The notes: generated by a model from the sequence alone, not told the origin. Counted from the first letter of the stretch, positions 54,610 to 62,881 are shown. The stretch is 64,000 bases of DNA from Rhizobium sp. BK399 (GCF_014194695.1 NZ_JACIAH010000003.1:124001-188000), one strand, 5' to 3'. Made by a program: numbers and translations.

Positions 54610-55671
54610 TCAGTTCTCCGGCCTGCGGCCCTCCCAGGCCTGCTGCAGCAGCGCGCGGATCGACGACCGATCAATCGGTCGCGGATTCCAATAAGGATTC
54701 TCGACAGCGATCTGGCTTGCCTTGTCGAGATCGGCCTCGGTCAGGCCGAGATCACGGAGAGCCAGCGGCGCGCCGATCGACTTTGCGAAATCCCAGAGCC
54801 CCCCACCGACCGAGCCGCCGAAAATCTCCGCGACAGGCTGAAGAAGCTCCGGCAGTGCAACGCCATTGAAGCCCGCGGTATGCGGCAGCATGATCGCATG
54901 CGTTTCCGCATGCGGCGTGTCGAAGGTGCCGCCAAGCGTGTGGCAAATCTTGTGGTGCAGCGCCATGCCGACCGTGCCGAGGACCGTGCCGCAAAGCCAG
55001 GCGCCATAGAGCCCCTCCGCGCGTGCCTCGATATCGTTTGGCACCGTCGCGATCTTCGGAAGTGCTGACCGGAAGGCACGCAAGCCTTCGACGGCCATGA
55101 GCGTCGAGATCGGGTTGCGGTCCTGCGCGTACAGCGCTTCGACGGCATGGGCCATGGCGTTCAGACCGGAGGTCATCGACATACCGACCGGTAGGCCGGT
55201 TGTCAGCGTGGCATCGTAGATCACCACCTCAGGCAGGATCTTCGCCCCCTTCACTGTCGTCTTGCGACCGCCCTCGGTCTGACCAAGGATCGGGGTGACC
55301 TCTGACCCTGCGTAGGTCGTTGGAATGACAACCTGCGGCAGGTCGGTGCGGTAGGCGATGGCCTTTCCCAGGCCTGTCGTCGAGCCGCCGCCGAGCGACA
55401 CGACGCAGTCGGCGCAAATTTCCTCAACCACTCTCATGGCCGTTTCGGTTACATCGACAGGCGTATGCATCACCGCACCGCTGAACACGCCGACGGCCAG
55501 CGGCCCGATCCTTGCGGCCAGCGCCTCGGCATCGCCCTTCTGTTGCGGCGTGGAGAGGACTAGTGCCCTCCGGCAGCCAATCTTCTCGATCCAGCTTCCC
55601 ACCTCTTGGCTCGCGCCTTCGCCGAAGACGATGTGGGCCGGGCTGCCAGCATAGTGGAATGACAGGCTCAT
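54610..55671 (-). CDS. Maleylacetate reductase (iron alcohol dehydrogenase family)
   Basis: 353 residues. The N-domain has the nucleotide site VSLGGGSTTGLGKAIA. The C-domain has metal/active-site sequence NAMAHAVEALYA and LHHKICHTLGGTFDTPHAETHAIMLP. It reduces maleylacetate to 3-oxoadipate with NAD(P)H, in the cytosol. Its ATG overlaps the stop of the upstream dioxygenase (ATGA), so the two catalytic steps are translationally coupled. Confidence 0.92.
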   Translation of the reverse strand: MSLSFHYAGSPAHIVFGEGASQEVGSWIEKIGCRRALVLSTPQQKGDAEALAARIGPLAVGVFSGAVMHTPVDVTETAMRVVEEICADCVVSLGGGSTTGLGKAIAYRTDLPQVVIPTTYAGSEVTPILGQTEGGRKTTVKGAKILPEVVIYDATLTTGLPVGMSMTSGLNAMAHAVEALYAQDRNPISTLMAVEGLRAFRSALPKIATVPNDIEARAEGLYGAWLCGTVLGTVGMALHHKICHTLGGTFDTPHAETHAIMLPHTAGFNGVALPELLQPVAEIFGGSVGGGLWDFAKSIGAPLALRDLGLTEADLDKASQIAVENPYWNPRPIDRSSIRALLQQAWEGRRPEN

Positions 55672-56543
55672 CGTGTTTTCTCCGGTCTTGCGCGCACCAT
55701 CACGAAGGTGAAATCGACCTGCTTCATCTGCGACACATCTCCGTTGGCCGGGCGAAAGTCGCGGACGAGCTCAGGCTTGACGCCAAACAGCGCATCCTCA
55801 TGGAGATGCGGATCATTGCGATCGTAGACATGCGTGGTGATCGTCTCGAACCCTGCCGCCCGCACGACAAAATGAAGGTGCGCTGGCCGATGCAGGGGAT
55901 AGCCCGCCGCCGCCAACAAATGCCCGACAGGGCCATCGTCCGGAACGCTGTACCCCTTCGGCATGACCGTCCGGTAGTTGACGCATCCATTGGCATCGGC
56001 ACGGAAAAGGCCACGCAGGTTATGCTCAGGCTGCAGGTCCGGCTGCTGGTTCTCGTAGAGACCCTGGGCATTGGCCTGCCAGGTAATAAGTTCGACCGAG
56101 GGAACGGGCTGTCCATCGAGATCGACGATCCGGGCAGAGATGCAAAGCGGCTCTCCCACCCCATCGAGCGAAATCGAACTCCCCAGCGGGCGCTCCGGCA
56201 CATCGCTACGAAAGAACGGGCCTCGGATCGTGTTGGGCGTGGCGCCCTTCGGTCGTCTCGAATTGATCTCCTCCACGAGAGCGGAGGCTCCGATCAGATC
56301 GGCGAGCAGCACCCATTCCTGACGGCGTTCATCGGAGGCATGCCCGACTTCCGTCAGAAACGCGATGACGTTGCGCCACTCGTCCTGGGTGGGTCGGAAT
56401 TCCTTGATCAGTTCATGAGCGTGCTTGACGATCGCAGCCATGAGACGTGGCAGCTGGCCACCTTTTCCCGAAGGCATGCGCTCGGCAAACACGTCCGAAG
56501 ACGTCGCCTCACTGAAAATAAGCGCATCGGCTGCCGTCGGCAT
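55668..56543 (-). CDS. Intradiol dioxygenase, hydroxyquinol 1,2-dioxygenase-like (copy 2)
   Basis: 291 residues. Fe(III) ligands appear as tyrosines in GLYENQ and MPKGYSVPDDG and the histidines of RPAHLHF. About 40 percent like copy 1 by eye. ATG at 56543 follows GGGAGAG; an earlier ATG adds 7 residues. It heads the operon opposite the LysR regulator. Two copies in one operon suggest different substrate preference, for example substituted hydroxyquinols. Confidence 0.87.
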   Translation of the reverse strand: MPTAADALIFSEATSSDVFAERMPSGKGGQLPRLMAAIVKHAHELIKEFRPTQDEWRNVIAFLTEVGHASDERRQEWVLLADLIGASALVEEINSRRPKGATPNTIRGPFFRSDVPERPLGSSISLDGVGEPLCISARIVDLDGQPVPSVELITWQANAQGLYENQQPDLQPEHNLRGLFRADANGCVNYRTVMPKGYSVPDDGPVGHLLAAAGYPLHRPAHLHFVVRAAGFETITTHVYDRNDPHLHEDALFGVKPELVRDFRPANGDVSQMKQVDFTFVMVRARPEKTR

Positions 56544-56626
56544 GCGTCTCTCCCAAAACCGCATCGTTGGTGAGAATAAGCTAGCAGTCCTGCAGCGGCC
56601 GATTGATGATTTGATTCAGCTTTAAT

Positions 56627-56641
56627 ATAACGGATCGTTAT
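56627..56641. promoter_or_regulatory. Palindrome overlapping the LysR start codon
   Basis: ATAACG-GAT-CGTTAT overlaps the ATG (56640-56642) of the LysR gene. No clear ribosome binding site is seen there. It lies in the 96-bp divergent promoter of the aromatic operon, so it could be an operator for autoregulation. Confidence 0.45.
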
Positions 56642-57590
56642 GAAGATAGACGAACGACACTTGATCCAGCTTGCCGCCGTGGTCAAGACCGGTGGCGTGA
56701 CCGAGGGAGCAGCCCTTCTCGGGCTCGCGCAACCGGCTGTATCACGCACGCTGTCGATGCTTGAAATGCGTCTCGGCGAACCACTGTTCATCAAAGGCCG
56801 CAGGCCGCTGCAGCCGACACCCCTTTGCCTCTCGCTGTCGGAGCAAGGGCTGGTAATGCTGGCGGCGTCTCGCAAGGCGTCCGACCTCGTGGAAAGCTTT
56901 CGCGTCGGCAAAAGCGGCGTCGTGCGCGTCGGAGGCACGCCCTTCTTCATGGATGCGCTGATCGCCGGGCTCTGCGCCGAGTTTCAGGTTACTCGCCCTG
57001 ATGTTCGGATCGATCAAACCTACGGCTACTTTCCGGATCTCCGTGCCGCACTGAAGGCCGACCAGATCGATCTTGCCATCTGCCCGATCGACATTCTCGA
57101 CGAAGGATCCGGCCTGGAGTTCCAACAGATCCTGCCGGGGCGCAATGTGATCGCCTGCCGCGTCACACATCCCCTCTTGCTCAAGCGCCGCCTGCAACCC
57201 AGTCAGCTTCTCGATTATCCCTGGGTCGCTCCGCCGCCCGGCAGCCCCCTCCTGGCCGATCTCAGAGCCCTGCTGCTTTCCTTTGGGGGAACCGAGATCA
57301 AGGTCCGCTATTCCGGCGGTTCATTGATGAGTGTGCTCAACTATCTCAAGGCGGCGGACGCGCTCACTGTGATGCCACACAGCGTCGTCTTCGCATTGCG
57401 CAAGGAAAAATCCATCACCGCCCTACCGTTGACGATCCCGCATCCGGAGAGGGCGCTGGCAATCCTCACGCGTGCGGATTCGGTGCGGTCACCAGCAGTC
57501 GACCAATTCGTGCAACATATCCGCTCAGGCTTCGAAAGCCTGCGCCACCTCATCAAACGGCATGAGGAAGCGGTGGTCTGGGGGCGGTAG
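56640..57590 (+). CDS. LysR-family regulator of the aromatic operon
   Basis: 316 residues: helix-turn-helix MKIDERHLIQLAAVVKTGGVTEGAALLGLAQPAVSRTL and a LysR effector domain. Divergent to a catabolic operon with a short shared promoter, it probably activates that operon when an aromatic substrate or intermediate binds. Confidence 0.88.
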   Translation: MKIDERHLIQLAAVVKTGGVTEGAALLGLAQPAVSRTLSMLEMRLGEPLFIKGRRPLQPTPLCLSLSEQGLVMLAASRKASDLVESFRVGKSGVVRVGGTPFFMDALIAGLCAEFQVTRPDVRIDQTYGYFPDLRAALKADQIDLAICPIDILDEGSGLEFQQILPGRNVIACRVTHPLLLKRRLQPSQLLDYPWVAPPPGSPLLADLRALLLSFGGTEIKVRYSGGSLMSVLNYLKAADALTVMPHSVVFALRKEKSITALPLTIPHPERALAILTRADSVRSPAVDQFVQHIRSGFESLRHLIKRHEEAVVWGR

Positions 57591-57608
57591 CGGCTTACCG
57601 CTACCGCC
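57583..57608. terminator. Perfect 11-bp hairpin between convergent genes
   Basis: GGCGGTAGCGG and CCGCTACCGCC flank CTTA. The left arm contains the LysR stop codon (TAG 57588-57590) and the hairpin ends 15 bp before the msrB stop. No T-run follows on either strand, so termination may be weak or Rho-aided. Confidence 0.5.
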
Positions 57609-57622
57609 GTGGTGGCAATCAA

Positions 57623-58105
57623 CTACCGCGCAGGTTTGCCTTCTGGACCGCCGCGGCCAAGCTTGTCAGGAAGCGGCTCGCCCTTCGGTGTGAATTCGAG
57701 CGATCCTGAATTGATGCAGAAACGCTCGCCCGTCGGAGGCGGGCCATCCGGGAAGACGTGCCCCTGATGCGCACCGCACCGTGCGCAAACGATCTCGGTC
57801 CTGACGATGCCGTAGCGCGTGTCGCGAATACGCCGCAGATGATCGCTTTCGACAGGGGCGGTGAAACTCGGCCAGCCGGTGCCACTCTCGAATTTCTCGA
57901 CGGCCTTGAACAGGGGAAGGCCGCAAAGGCGACACGTATAAAGCCCTTCGCGGTGCTCATGCAGAAACACCCCACAGAACGGCGCCTCCTCCCCATGCTC
58001 GAGCAGCAAATGGCGGTCCTCCTCGCTGAGCTCCGCCACAAGCTCCTGCATCTGGTCTCGCGTTGGAGGAGTAAGATCGAATCCAAAATCGACGACATCA
58101 CGCAT
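57623..58105 (-). CDS. msrB: Peptide-methionine (R)-S-oxide reductase
   Basis: 160 residues. Zinc ligands are C58, C61, C107 and C110 (YTCRLCG and CARCG). The reactive Cys130 lies in RFCINSGSLEF. The N-terminal 40 residues form the usual helical cap. No signal peptide, so it is cytosolic, unlike the exported msrA 17 kb away. It repairs methionine-R-sulfoxide using thioredoxin. Confidence 0.92.
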   Translation of the reverse strand: MRDVVDFGFDLTPPTRDQMQELVAELSEEDRHLLLEHGEEAPFCGVFLHEHREGLYTCRLCGLPLFKAVEKFESGTGWPSFTAPVESDHLRRIRDTRYGIVRTEIVCARCGAHQGHVFPDGPPPTGERFCINSGSLEFTPKGEPLPDKLGRGGPEGKPAR

Positions 58106-58185
58106 CTTGGTCTCCTGGGTGTTCCGGCGATTTCCGGAACACAGTTTAATGTTACGAGAGGACGGATGACGCCATCCGGGTGTGG

Positions 58186-59472
58186 CTATGACCGCAACGT
58201 CCGGAAGGCGGTCCTAACCTCCTCGGAGAAGGCCTCTGGCTGTTCCCAGGCGGCAAAATGACCGCCCTTGTCGAGCTTGTTGAAGTGGATGAGCTTGGGA
58301 TAGGCCCGCTCCACCCAGCTGCGCGGAGCCGCATAGATCTCGTCCGGGAAGACGCTGACAGCGACCGGTATCTGGAGATTCTTGACTGCGAAGAAGGCGA
58401 GCTTGTTTTCCCAATAGAGTCGCGCCGACGAGACGGCGGTATTCGTCAACCAGTAGAGCGTGACGTTGTCGAGGATGTCGTCTCGCGTCAGGCCTTCCGC
58501 TTTCCCGTCGAAGACACGGGCGATCATTTCGTAACTGCGGATATCGTGATCGAGCATCCATGCGGCGAGACCAACAGGCGAATCCGCGATTCCATAAAGC
58601 GTCTGCGGGCGGTTCGCCATTTCGAGCGCATAGCCAAGGCCATGCTTGTAGAAATCGTCGAGCTGCGCGTAGGCGTGCTGTTCATCCGCCGAGAGACCTG
58701 CCGGCGGTTTGCCGCCGAGCTGCAATGCCGCGGCAACGTCATCGGGAACGGTGGCCGGCATATTCACGTGAATGCCGATCAATTGCGGCGGTGCAATCAC
58801 CGCCATCTGTTCCGAAACGGCATCGCCCCAATCACCGCCCTGGGCGACATAGCGCGTGTATCCAAGCCGATCCATCAGCTCGATCCAGGCATGCGCAATG
58901 CGAATGGGGTCCCAACCCGTCTTCGTCGGCTTGCCCGAGAAGCCGTGACCGGGCAGCGACGGGATGACCAAGTGGAACGCGTCCGAGGCCTGGCCGCCGT
59001 GCGCCGTCGGGTCGGTTAGCGGTTCGATGATCTTCAACTGCTCGATGATCGAGCCGGGCCAGCCATGTGTGACGATCAGGGGCAAAGCGTCTTCGTGCTT
59101 GGAGCGAACATGGATGAAGTGAATATCCAGCCCGTCGATCGTGGTCATGAACTGCGGCAGGGCGTTCAGCCGGGCCTCGACCTTGCGCCAGTCGTAGTCG
59201 TTTGCCCAGTATTCCGCCAGCTTTCGCGTCGTTGCGTACTGGACGCCCTGTGAACTGTCGTTGACGGTTTCCTGTTCCGGCCATCGGGTGGCGTTGATGC
59301 GCTGGCGCAGGTCTGCGAGCTGCGCGTCGGTTGCCTTGAACTGGAAGGGCCGGATTGCGTTGCCGTTGCCGGCCGCAGCAACGAACGAAGCCGGCAAGAG
59401 ACTGACTGCACCCGCAACCGCCGCAGAAGCGAGCAGGCTCCGTCGAGTGACCGATGATAATAGAGCTGACAT
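58186..59472 (-). CDS. Tat-exported epoxide hydrolase (EHN family)
   Basis: 428 residues. A leader VTRRSLLASAAVAGAVSLL ends near VAAAG. The EHN N-terminal segment (RPFQFKATDAQLADLRQRI) precedes the hydrolase with HGWPGS, nucleophile elbow GGDWGDAVS and histidine GGHFAAWE. It opens epoxides in the periplasm. It lies next to ohr copy 2, which suggests a joint role against lipid-derived epoxides or peroxides. Confidence 0.88.
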   Translation of the reverse strand: MSALLSSVTRRSLLASAAVAGAVSLLPASFVAAAGNGNAIRPFQFKATDAQLADLRQRINATRWPEQETVNDSSQGVQYATTRKLAEYWANDYDWRKVEARLNALPQFMTTIDGLDIHFIHVRSKHEDALPLIVTHGWPGSIIEQLKIIEPLTDPTAHGGQASDAFHLVIPSLPGHGFSGKPTKTGWDPIRIAHAWIELMDRLGYTRYVAQGGDWGDAVSEQMAVIAPPQLIGIHVNMPATVPDDVAAALQLGGKPPAGLSADEQHAYAQLDDFYKHGLGYALEMANRPQTLYGIADSPVGLAAWMLDHDIRSYEMIARVFDGKAEGLTRDDILDNVTLYWLTNTAVSSARLYWENKLAFFAVKNLQIPVAVSVFPDEIYAAPRSWVERAYPKLIHFNKLDKGGHFAAWEQPEAFSEEVRTAFRTLRS

Positions 59473-59596
59473 GACGTCCTCCTAAGTGTTCAGGTTCATT
59501 CGGGTGCCTGGCGCATTCTTCGCAAAGGCCGGGCGCTTCCATGCACGATGGTTAAGATCGGCGATGCCTTGATATCGGCGTCGCTACGAGCCTCGC

Positions 59597-59992
59597 TCAG
59601 ACGAGGGTCAGCGACACGTCGATGTTGCCGCGGGTTGCCTTGGAGTACGGGCAGATCTCGTGCGCTGCATGCATCAGCTCCTCTGCGACACCGCGCTCGA
59701 TGCCTGGCACGCTCACATTGAGGCGCGCCCGCAGAAAGAAGGAACCTCCGTCGACGTTCAGATCGATTTCCGTATCGATCTCAGGATCGACGGGCAGCTT
59801 GATCTTCCTCTGTGACGCCGCGAGCTCGATCGCGCCAATGAAGCAGGCCGACCATGCTGCACCAAAGAGATGCTCGGCGGCCGGATGCGGCTGCGAAAGC
59901 TGAAGATTCAGCTCGCCATCGCCGCTGCGGGTGAAACCGTCGCGACCGCCCTTGTTGTGAGTCTTGCCGGAAAAAAGAAGCTTCTCAGTCAT
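59597..59992 (-). CDS. ohr: Ohr/OsmC-family organic hydroperoxide reductase (copy 2)
   Basis: 131 residues. LFSGKTHNKGGRDG and the two reactive cysteines in GAAWSACFIGAI and ICPYSKATRGN define Ohr. ATG at 59992 was chosen; a 30-codon upstream extension has no family similarity. The gene is divergent from OhrR, and the 147-bp gap holds two OhrR-type sites. Compared with copy 1 the protein lacks a short internal segment. Confidence 0.9.
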   Translation of the reverse strand: MTEKLLFSGKTHNKGGRDGFTRSGDGELNLQLSQPHPAAEHLFGAAWSACFIGAIELAASQRKIKLPVDPEIDTEIDLNVDGGSFFLRARLNVSVPGIERGVAEELMHAAHEICPYSKATRGNIDVSLTLV

Positions 59993-60019
59993 CACAAAAT
60001 CCTTCGCTTTACTCTTTTG

Positions 60020-60046
60020 ATCGCATCCGCCTAGATCGGATGCGAT
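60020..60046. promoter_or_regulatory. Operator A in the ohr-ohrR promoter
   Basis: Perfect inverted repeat ATCGCATCCG-N7-CGGATGCGAT. It lies 28 bp upstream of the ohr ATG, inside the divergent promoter. A MarR-type OhrR dimer is the natural candidate to bind it. Confidence 0.6.
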
Positions 60047-60082
60047 TGAAATAGTTAAGCAGAAAGTCGATGTCAATAGCAT

Positions 60083-60106
60083 TGCGATTTAATCGGATGC
60101 GATTTA
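60083..60106. promoter_or_regulatory. Operator B in the ohr-ohrR promoter
   Basis: The block TGCGATTTA occurs twice 15 bp apart, around TAATCGGA, and shares TCGGATGCGAT with operator A. It lies 34 bp upstream of the ohrR ATG. The same block recurs upstream of the DUF3095 gene. Confidence 0.6.
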
Positions 60107-60139
60107 TATATAGAACAAACAATCGAACAGGATATCCTT

Positions 60140-60646
60140 ATGTCCACGTCCAAAACCGCAAAAACCCTAGAGACTGGGATGCCCTCCTCCGGCGAGACCG
60201 AGAGCAACGACAAGAAGCTCTCGAACTTCCTTTGCTTCGCCGTGTATTCGGCAAACCTTGCCTTCGGGCGCGCCTACAAGCCGATTCTGGATAAGCTGAA
60301 TCTGACCTATACGCAGTACATCGCGATGGTGGCGCTTTCCGAGCAGGACGACCAGACCGTGGGAGCGCTCGGCGAAAAGCTGTTCCTGGAGTCAAACACG
60401 CTGACCCCGATGCTGAAGAAACTTGAAACTCTCGGCTATATCCAGCGCAAACGTGATTCCGCTGACGAGCGGCAAGTGCGCCTGAGCCTGACGCCGGCTG
60501 GACGCGATCTCGTCGCGGCTGATCCCGGCGCACCACTCGTCGAAGCCACGGGCCTCGGGGAGGATTTTCCCGTCGTTCAGAAATCCGTCGTGCGTCTACG
60601 CAACAACCTGCTGAAGAGAACGCAGGACAACGCCACGAAGCGCTGA
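60140..60646 (+). CDS. ohrR: OhrR, MarR-family organic-peroxide sensor and repressor
   Basis: 168 residues. The single sensing cysteine is C32 in NFLCFAVYSANLAFGRAYKP, the position oxidised in OhrR proteins. The winged helix (TVGALGEKLFLESNTLTPMLKKLE) follows. In the family, oxidation of this cysteine releases the repressor from DNA. ATG at 60140; the N-terminus has about 24 residues before the OhrR core. Divergent from ohr. Confidence 0.93.
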   Translation: MSTSKTAKTLETGMPSSGETESNDKKLSNFLCFAVYSANLAFGRAYKPILDKLNLTYTQYIAMVALSEQDDQTVGALGEKLFLESNTLTPMLKKLETLGYIQRKRDSADERQVRLSLTPAGRDLVAADPGAPLVEATGLGEDFPVVQKSVVRLRNNLLKRTQDNATKR

Positions 60647-60657
60647 TTTCAATGCAA

Positions 60658-60681
60658 TTGAGCGCCTGTTTCGGCGCTCAA
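60658..60681 (+). terminator. Hairpin downstream of ohrR
   Basis: TTGAGCGCC and GGCGCTCAA flank TGTTTC, 12 bp after the ohrR stop. The run after it is CTCCCCTTT, so it is only a fair intrinsic terminator. Confidence 0.5.
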
Positions 60682-60709
60682 CTCCCCTTTGCGCAAATGT
60701 TCGCGCGAT

Positions 60710-60736
60710 AAAAAGCGCCGGCCTTTGGACCGACGC
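60710..60736 (-). terminator. Intrinsic terminator of the DUF3095 gene
   Basis: On the minus strand a stem (GCGTCGGTCC with GGCCGGCGC, including two G-U pairs) is followed by TTTTT. It lies 24-50 bp past the gene's stop. Confidence 0.65.
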
Positions 60737-60759
60737 CCGTTGCGACAGGAGCCCTCGTC

Positions 60760-61866
60760 CTACCGCGATGACACCAAGGGAAGCAGTTCTGCCTCCATCA
60801 TCTCGGCTGCCTTGGCATACCCGCCGCCCATGCCATCCAGGAAGTGCAAGTGCGACTCGGGGCGCCCGGAAGGCACGAAGCAGGTCATCAACGCGTGAGA
60901 CTGGCGGTGCAGTCCGAAGTTAATCTCGCCACGCGCCTTTGCGGCAACGAGCATGGCTTCGACAGTTTCGATCTGCTCCGGCGTGCAGTCGAGCGTAAGA
61001 CGCAGGCCATCGTCGTACTTGCGAAAGTCCGAGTTTGAAGCAACCGCTGACCAGCCTTCGATATCCAAAGACCTAGTACCGTCCCTGGGAACGGCTGTAT
61101 CCCGGGACAAAGGTTGGGCGTGCTGCGCGCCGGCCTCCAGAACGGAAAGCACGCAACCGGCCAGCGACGCAAAGGCCTCAGGACTGGTATGTTCATATGG
61201 TTCGACCAACAGCGACAGGATCTCGCCTCGCTGGCTGGGAAACGGCTTCCAATCACAGGTCAGCCCGGTCAGATCAGGCTCCGTCGTGTAGCTGCCCGGC
61301 TTCACCAGGTACCGCCCCCTCTTGATTTGCCGCTCGGCCCACTTGAGACCACCGCCGGCAAACATCGCGTAAGTTGCACTTTCAGAGGCGGCATACCGTG
61401 CGATGCGCACATCATGCCCGTTCGAACGGATTTCGCCGACAGTCAGCAAACCGACGCGAAGGGCAAGGTCAAGACTGCTCCTTGCGAAGTTTGCGACCTG
61501 CCGCATTGCCGAAATCGCGGTCATGATCCCATGCGGCGGTAGCGCGAACGCAGCCCCGTCGCCGCGAAACACAAAGGGAAAATCGAAGTCGCCCCAGGCA
61601 TTTCCGACTGCGGCGATCACCGACGCACCAGCGTAGTTGACGTCTTCGTACCGCCCCGACTTGATCGCCGACGTCGAACTGACCACATCGGTGATGCCGA
61701 TCAGCCAATCATCGGGCAACGCTTCGTAGACGGAGGGATCGAGCATCTTCGTGAACTCGCCATAGGCCGGGGACGCGTTCGGATGATTGCCGGCCGTCAG
61801 GGCATCTGCTTGCGCGATTGTAGTGCCCGATTCCATCGAGGGCATGAACCTGTTCCCGTGCCACAT
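60760..61866 (-). CDS. DUF3095 protein with class III cyclase-like aspartates
   Basis: 368 residues. I recognise it as DUF3095, for which no activity is assigned. D60 in GITDVVSSTSA and D103 in FRGDGAAF are spaced 43 residues apart, like the two metal aspartates D233 and D277 (44 apart) of the cyclase in this window, so a nucleotide cyclase-like fold is plausible. ATG at 61866 has GAAGGGA 7 nt upstream. Its promoter carries an OhrR-type block, which points to peroxide control. Confidence 0.75.
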   Translation of the reverse strand: MWHGNRFMPSMESGTTIAQADALTAGNHPNASPAYGEFTKMLDPSVYEALPDDWLIGITDVVSSTSAIKSGRYEDVNYAGASVIAAVGNAWGDFDFPFVFRGDGAAFALPPHGIMTAISAMRQVANFARSSLDLALRVGLLTVGEIRSNGHDVRIARYAASESATYAMFAGGGLKWAERQIKRGRYLVKPGSYTTEPDLTGLTCDWKPFPSQRGEILSLLVEPYEHTSPEAFASLAGCVLSVLEAGAQHAQPLSRDTAVPRDGTRSLDIEGWSAVASNSDFRKYDDGLRLTLDCTPEQIETVEAMLVAAKARGEINFGLHRQSHALMTCFVPSGRPESHLHFLDGMGGGYAKAAEMMEAELLPLVSSR

Positions 61867-61950
61867 AGACAAATCCCTTCGCTGAATTCAATTCGCGCAC
61901 CAGTAACTCGTATGCGCCGTAAATAAACGGAAGGGGCAACAATGTCAATA

Positions 61951-61971
61951 TGCGATTTAATCGGATACGAT
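61951..61971. promoter_or_regulatory. OhrR-type operator upstream of the DUF3095 gene
   Basis: TGCGATTTAATCGGAT-ACGAT differs from operator B (60083-60103) at one base of 21. Both are preceded by ATGTCAATA. It lies 85-105 bp upstream of the DUF3095 ATG. Confidence 0.6.
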
Positions 61972-62459
61972 CGTAATGCGTGGGCGAATCACTGCTGGGA
62001 CACCGGCAGCGCGATAGAGACATCATCCGAAATAGGGTCGGTACGAGCCACGTTTTCGTGATTCAAACCCACGATACCACCGAAAGGCTCATATGCACCG
62101 CCCCCGTGCCCCCAAAGTACATGTGGATTACCGTATCTGGTAAATTCCATGTTCCGTCACTTCGAGTAGCATGTGCTTGGATGATTACATTTCCTAGTCA
62201 TCAAGAGGTCACTGCAAAACTCACATCGTCTGTTTTGCGGTGACCTCGCCAAAACCCTCGACACGACCGGCACCTAAACGGCGCTTCGAACGGAAGCCTT
62301 GCAACGCGCGTTCCGTGTTCCCATCTTAGGTCGGTCACCCAAAACTCTAACTGACATGGTCGACGCGACAGCGTCGCATTTTGCTGTGTTTCCTCCGTTC
62401 GCGTGATGGAAGCCGAGGGCGCCATGTCGAAATGCCGCCTACGCGGCAAAGGACTTTAA
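61972..62459. other. Gene-free region with one strong hairpin
   Basis: 488 bases with no supported gene. Only the hairpin at 62205-62247 and a short TGCCGC/GCGGCA stem (about 62431-62446) near the next gene stand out. Small frames here lack ribosome binding sites and family features. Confidence 0.5.
62205..62247. repeat. Inverted repeat with 16-bp arms
   Basis: GAGGTCACTGCAAAAC pairs with GTTTTGCGGTGACCTC around TCACATCGTCT. Only one position is not Watson-Crick, and in RNA it is a G-U pair. No T-run follows on either strand. It could be a remnant of a mobile element, an RNA processing site or a small RNA. Confidence 0.55.
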
Positions 62460-62609
62460 TTGAACAAACCAAACACGCCTGCTGCTCCGGCAGCGTGTCC
62501 GCGCGAGCGCGATGACGCTGCTCGCCACCCGGACGAGAACTGGAAACCTTACCCCTGCCTACTCACGCGTCGTGAATTGCAGGAATTGATTGCCGAACAG
62601 CTTGGCTGA
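62460..62609 (+). CDS. 49-residue peptide upstream of rpsU, TTG start
   Basis: A TTG at 62460 follows AAAGGA and opens a 49-codon frame ending at TGA 62607. The product is acidic and ends [16 protein letters not shown], a pattern seen in small rhizobial proteins. It is 35 bp before rpsU and probably in the same transcript. No function is known. It could alternatively be a leader peptide. Confidence 0.5.
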   Translation: MNKPNTPAAPAACPRERDDAARHPDENWKPYPCLLTRRELQELIAEQLG

Positions 62610-62644
62610 GAGGCATGCCGACCCTCAAGAACAAGGAGAAAAAC

Positions 62645-62881
62645 ATGCAGGTCATCGTCAGAGATAACAACGTCGAACAGGCCATGCGCGCATTGAAGAA
62701 AAAGATGCAGCGCGAGGGGCTCTTCCGCGAAATGAAGGCACGCAAAGCCTACGAGAAACCATCGGAGCGCCGCGTACGCGAACGGGCGCAGGCTATCGCC
62801 AGACAGCGCAAAGCCGCCCGGAAGAGATTGCAGCGGGAGGGCCTCCTGGCCTCGCCCAAACGGCGCCCGTCGGCCCGATAA
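62645..62881 (+). CDS. rpsU: 30S ribosomal protein S21
   Basis: 78 residues, highly basic. It begins [25 protein letters not shown], the S21 signature, and ends in an arginine/lysine-rich helix. S21 helps mRNA binding by the 30S subunit. ATG at 62645 follows AAGGAGAAAAAC. Rhizobia often have more than one copy. Confidence 0.95.
   Translation: MQVIVRDNNVEQAMRALKKKMQREGLFREMKARKAYEKPSERRVRERAQAIARQRKAARKRLQREGLLASPKRRPSAR

Noticed and set aside
62201..62449. 82-codon minus-strand frame across the hairpin
   Set aside because: No ribosome binding site or family, and it runs through the inverted repeat.
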